5,589 bases of DNA from Hyphomicrobiales bacterium (GTDB lineage Bacteria; Pseudomonadota; Alphaproteobacteria; Rhizobiales; JAJFHB01), in NCBI GenBank assembly GCA_021775795.1, contig JAJFHB010000641.1, positions 1-5,589 on the forward strand, in the 5' to 3' direction. The notes below the pieces were generated by a model that saw only the letters and a list, made by a program, of their open reading frames with translations, was not told the DNA's origin and made no database searches. Below, piece by piece: positions 1 to 3,500 of the stretch. Numbering within the stretch: position 1 is the first letter of the stretch; every line of letters begins with the position of its first letter. The translations under genes and the position numbers were made by a program.

Positions 1-100
1 CGAGCTGCTTGCCATGAGTGAAGTGACTTTGTTCAAGACCCGTGAAGATCAGGAGCGGGCCAAATCATTGATCACTCGCTGGAGAGGCAATCGCGTTTGA
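1..100 (+). CDS. 3' end of an upstream gene, product unknown
   Basis: The frame starting at base 2 reads 32 codons and ends at TGA98. The visible C-terminus is charged and probably helical (LFKTREDQERAKSLITRWRG, then NRV). It holds no motif that I can assign to a family. It lies 36 bases upstream of the giant gene on the same strand with no visible promoter or terminator between them, so the two are probably one operon. By context, genes of this kind next to vWA/caspase proteins are often MoxR-type AAA ATPases, and a short basic helical tail would fit one. That is a guess from neighbourhood, not from sequence. The N-terminus lies outside the window. Confidence 0.75.
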   Translation, partial: ELLAMSEVTLFKTREDQERAKSLITRWRGNRV

Positions 101-120
101 CGAAACGTCCGCAACGCACC

Positions 121-132
121 AGGTCATGACCT
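121..132. repeat. 12-bp perfect palindrome in the intergenic gap
   Basis: AGGTCATGACCT reads the same on both strands. It fills a third of the 36-base gap between TGA98 and ATG137 and covers the only purine-rich, weakly Shine-Dalgarno-like bases (AGG at 121-123) ahead of ATG137. It could be a small operator or a structure that masks the ribosome site. A 12-bp palindrome is expected about once by chance in a window of this size, so function is unproven. It also contains an ATG (126-128) followed by ACC and a stop. Confidence 0.4.
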
Positions 133-244
133 AACCATGCCGAATCTGGCACATCATCTCAATTTTGAAGACCTTCGAAGTCTCGTGCAGACGGCGCGGC
201 AGCAGGGCTTTTATATAGGCCCTGACCAGATGATTGCGGCTTCG

Positions 245-271
245 GCTGTTCTTCTGTAATTGTAGAACAGC
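245..271 (+). repeat. Inverted repeat (8-bp stem, 11-base loop) enclosing the two stop codons
   Basis: GCTGTTCT (245-252) pairs perfectly with AGAACAGC (264-271). The loop, 253-263, contains the TAA at 257-259 and the first base of the TAG at 263-265. One further G-U pair (244/272) is possible. The stem is coding sequence and has no T-run after it, so it is not a standard terminator. Its position exactly around the stops is notable, but an 8-bp inverted repeat with a short loop is expected by chance about once or twice in a window this long. Confidence 0.4.
257..265 (+). other. Tandem in-frame stop codons TAA-TTG-TAG
   Basis: These are codons 41 and 43 of the frame from ATG137. Each is one C-to-T change from a Gln codon (CAA, CAG) or one G-to-T change from a Glu codon (GAA, GAG), so a Q-L-Q or E-L-E ancestor is simplest. 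They are the only stops in the frame between ATG137 and the window end. Confidence 0.9.
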
Positions 272-466
272 TCTGATGGTCCGGTACCGGCAGAAAACCT
301 TCGTACTGCCCTTGGCGCGATCATCTGCAAGACGCCGAAAGAGCAGGAATCCTTCTACTACATTTTTGATCACTGGTATGACAACTGGCGTGCGACGCAA
401 ATCCGTAGCGGCGATGCGGGAAGCAAGTTCGAGCCGAAAGAGCCGATCATATCGCGCACCCGCCGC

Positions 467-532
467 CTGCCCTATGTGCTGGGTGCCATTGCCGCCGTAA
501 TACTGATTTTCGTCACTTCATATGTGGTTCGG
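467..532 (+). other. Membrane segment 1
   Basis: Residues 111-132 read LPYVLGAIAAVILIFVTSYVV. Just before it stands R-T-R-R, and after it come acidic and proline residues. By the positive-inside rule the N-terminus is cytoplasmic and the following linker periplasmic. GTG476 begins after these arginines, so a protein started there would lack the flanking charges and might insert differently. Confidence 0.85.
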
Positions 533-3500
533 GAATTTATCGTTGATCCGCCCGTGATTGTGGATCCGGTTCTGGAGCCAACGCCTGATCCAGGGCTCGG
601 AACGAACCCAGATCCGGATCTGAATCCCGATCCGGATACAAAACCCGACCCCGGAATCGATGGAAAGCCTGACCCGGGCACGGACGTCAGACCTGATCCC
701 GATCCGGATACAAAACCGGACCCAGGGCCCGAGCCCGATCCGGGACCTGATCCCGACCCGGGAACCAACCCTGATCCGGGACCTGATCCCGACCCGGGGA
801 TTGATGCCGGGCCTGACCCCGATCCGGGACCCAATCCTGATCCGGGACCTGACCCCGATCCAGGACCGGGACCTGGCCGCGATCCAGGTCAGCCCGTAGA
901 CGAGATTCCCGGCCTTGGACAACTGTCCGAGCCGACGATCGTTACGGCTGTGCCGCCGCCGGGGCCGACTCTTGTTGACTATTATTCAATTTACTTCCTG
1001 GCGTTCGGCGATGCAGCTTCCGCAACACCGATCATCGCGTTTCTGGCCTGGCTGCTGTGGCGCTGGTCAACGCGCCAGGCCTGGCTCGAGCGACGCTCGG
1101 AGCATGACGTACCGGAATTGACGACCTTAAGAATCGCACGTCCGGAAAACAGCCTGTTCGGCAACCGCGATTACAAACGCGCCCTGCAGTTGCTGCGCCG
1201 GCATCATCGCCGGCCAACGCGGAACATCAATGTTGAAGAAACGGTGCGTGCATCATCTGAGCGTGCCGGATTGTTTACGCCTATCTACAAAACGCGGCAG
1301 ACAAGCCCAGAGTACCTGGTGCTGGCGGACCGCAGCACTTTGAGCGATCACCAGGCGCACCTGATCCGTGAGTTGGTTCTGCAGTCAAAGAGCGAACAGC
1401 TTTACATTGACCTCTATTATTTCGATGGCGACCCGCGTGTCTGTTATTCCGAAAAGGGCCGTCTCGATTCAGTCTCACTGGATGAACTGGCTGCTCGCCA
1501 CGGCGGACAGCGCTTGCTGATCGCCACCGATGGCTCGGCCATGTTCGATGCCGCGAAGGGCGCCGCACGTTCGTGGACACAGATGTTCAGCGCCTGGCGC
1601 GAGCGGTCCTTGATTGTTCCACAAAGCGGTGATCGCTGGGGCGCCCAACAATCAGCCCTGCACAGTTCGGGCTTCGGCGTCATACCTCTCGATCAGCATG
1701 GCCTGCTCAGCCTCGGTGAGGCGTTTGAGGAAAGCGGATCAGCATCGGGAGAATTTGTTCCACCCTACATGCGGCCGGAGCTGCCTCCCGGCGCCAGCTA
1801 TCCCTCTGTGCTGCTTGATGCAGACAGCAAATGGCTTAATCCGAATGTGGAAGCCGATAGTGCTGAACTGGATGAATTGACATCGCAGCTGCGCGCCTAT
1901 CTGGGCGAACAGGGATACGAGTTGCTCGCGGCCTGCGCGACGTTCCCTCAACCACACTGGGACGTCACCCTCTATCTTGATCAGGTTCTGCATGATCATG
2001 ACGACACGGGCTCCCGTGAACAGCGCCTGGTCATGCTTGCGCAGCTTCCCTGGTTCCGCAGCGGCAGCATGCCCGATTATCTCAGGCTCCATTTCCTCGG
2101 CGGCCTGTCGCCGGATCGCGAAGAGGAAGTCAAAACAGCCCTGCAGCGCCTTTTGAAAAGCGCCTTCGAACCGGCAACGGACAGTGTTGAACTCGAAATT
2201 GCACAGTCATCGAAGCGTGATCTTCGGCAGTGGGCCAGTGACTTTTTCAAGAATGAGCCAAGCGATGCCGACAGCGGTCTGCACGATCATATCTTCATCA
2301 AGTTCATGGTCAGCGGACGCCCCAATCCGCTTGATGTCGAATTGCCGAAAATCCTCGAAAAAATAATTCCCGGGAGCGGCTGGAGCAGATTCAGTATCGA
2401 CGCCACGGCTAGAGGGATCGCCGGCTTGCTTGCCACAGTGGCCGTGCTCGCCGCCTTCTCGTGGCTTGAGGGGCCGCTTCGCAATGTCACCGTACTGAGT
2501 GCAACGGATTCCACTTCCATGCCATCGGGCATGAATATGGAAGCGGCGCCAAGACTGGATGAAAACAACGAGGACGGTTCATCCCTGGTCGTGCCCACCA
2601 TTGCCTTCAACCCGACGAACCCGAATGAATTCATTCTGGTTGATGCCACCGGGCACCTGCTCGTGGGGCAGATCCAGGATAACGATTTCTCGGAGGACGG
2701 AAACCTGACGGAGGTCCAGGGGGTGCGGGTCAGAGAGGCTGCTTACACCGCCTTTGGTGATGAAATCTTCGCCACCAAGATGGACGGCACTTCGGTGTTT
2801 TACGACGTGAGCCAGGCAGGACGTGGCACCGTTGAAGAGCAACGTCCGATTACGGCGGTTGGCCGCCATACTCTGAGTGCCTCAGGCGATCATGTTATCT
2901 CCGTCAACGGAGCGGATGTCAGCTTCAGGCACATTGATGATCTCGAAGATATGCAGCTTGCGTTTTCCCATGTGGAAAACGTTGAGTATGCAGAGATGGA
3001 CCCCGAAGGCACAACCATCACGGCGATATCAGGCAACTACATGTCTGTGTTTGAAGTGACGACCCGACAAAGCAATGTCTGGGCTTTCAGCCCGACGCAC
3101 AAAGAAACCGTCGGCGGCGCCAGCGTCGAGCGGCTCTGGCACGTCAATCAAAACTCTATCGTCATCTACTATTCAAACGGCCACACGCTGATGGTGGAAA
3201 ACCGCAACACAACCATCATCACACATCATGGCTATGAGTTGCCCGAGGCCTCTGAACATCCAGTTCCAAGCGGGCTGGCAGACACCTTGTGGGGACCGCA
3301 GTCCGACGAACGCCAGTACCCTGTGCAATATCATCACGGGCTTGATCATCTGATTGTCATGGGACACCGGATTGAAGACGGTGACAGCCCATCTGTCGCC
3401 AAGCATCCGTTCTACGGACACAAGGATCCGATCCTTTTTGCCCAGGTCGACCACAGCGGCCAGTTCGCCATAACGTCGTCTGCAGACAACACGGTACGAA

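Larger units (their letters stand above)
137..475 (+). pseudogene. Interrupted 5' part of the giant gene: vWA-associated N-terminal domain with two in-frame stops
   Basis: ATG137 opens a frame of 40 codons ending at TAA257. After TTG260 comes TAG263, and then the same frame is open to the window end. Protein on both sides reads as one domain: before the stops LRSLVQTARQQGFYIGPDQ, after them ENLRTALGAIICKTPKEQ and then FYYIFDHWYDNW. From memory this follows the helical domain preceding vWA domains in CoxE-like proteins: a first helix with LR-x(n)-G-x-x-(I/V)-GP, then a second LR-x-AL-x-x-(I/L) helix and an F-x-x-(I/L)-F-x-x-W end. ATG137 is the only start codon in frame after TGA98, so the start is well defined although its ribosome site is weak (AGG at 121-123). 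The 40-residue product alone is half a domain and unlikely to work. I read this as a broken gene start rather than a separate small gene. Confidence 0.7.

Noticed and set aside
126..134. Two-codon leader frame ATG-ACC-TAA ahead of ATG137
   Set aside because: It comes from the palindrome, has no ribosome site of its own and is too short to support as a gene.
257..265. Reassignment of TAA and TAG to Gln as in ciliates
   Set aside because: No other TAA or TAG occurs in the remaining codons of the frame and Gln is written CAA or CAG throughout, so a changed code is not supported.
245..271. Rho-independent terminator
   Set aside because: The stem is short and only about half GC, has an 11-base loop and is not followed by a T-run; it lies inside coding sequence.
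234..500. Frameshift instead of nonsense changes, using the + strand frame from 234 to 500
   Set aside because: The domain sequence continues in the original frame on both sides of the stops; the other frame gives a basic, motif-free protein.
472..834. Antisense frame coding for a long Gly/Ser repeat protein
   Set aside because: It is the reverse reading of the PDPDPG linker; the + strand frame continues through recognised domains on both sides, so the antisense repeat is a by-product.
737..850. CRISPR-like array of 26-bp repeats
   Set aside because: Spacing between repeats is only 10 bases, the copies are coding and the repeats translate into a regular Pro/Asp/Gly linker.
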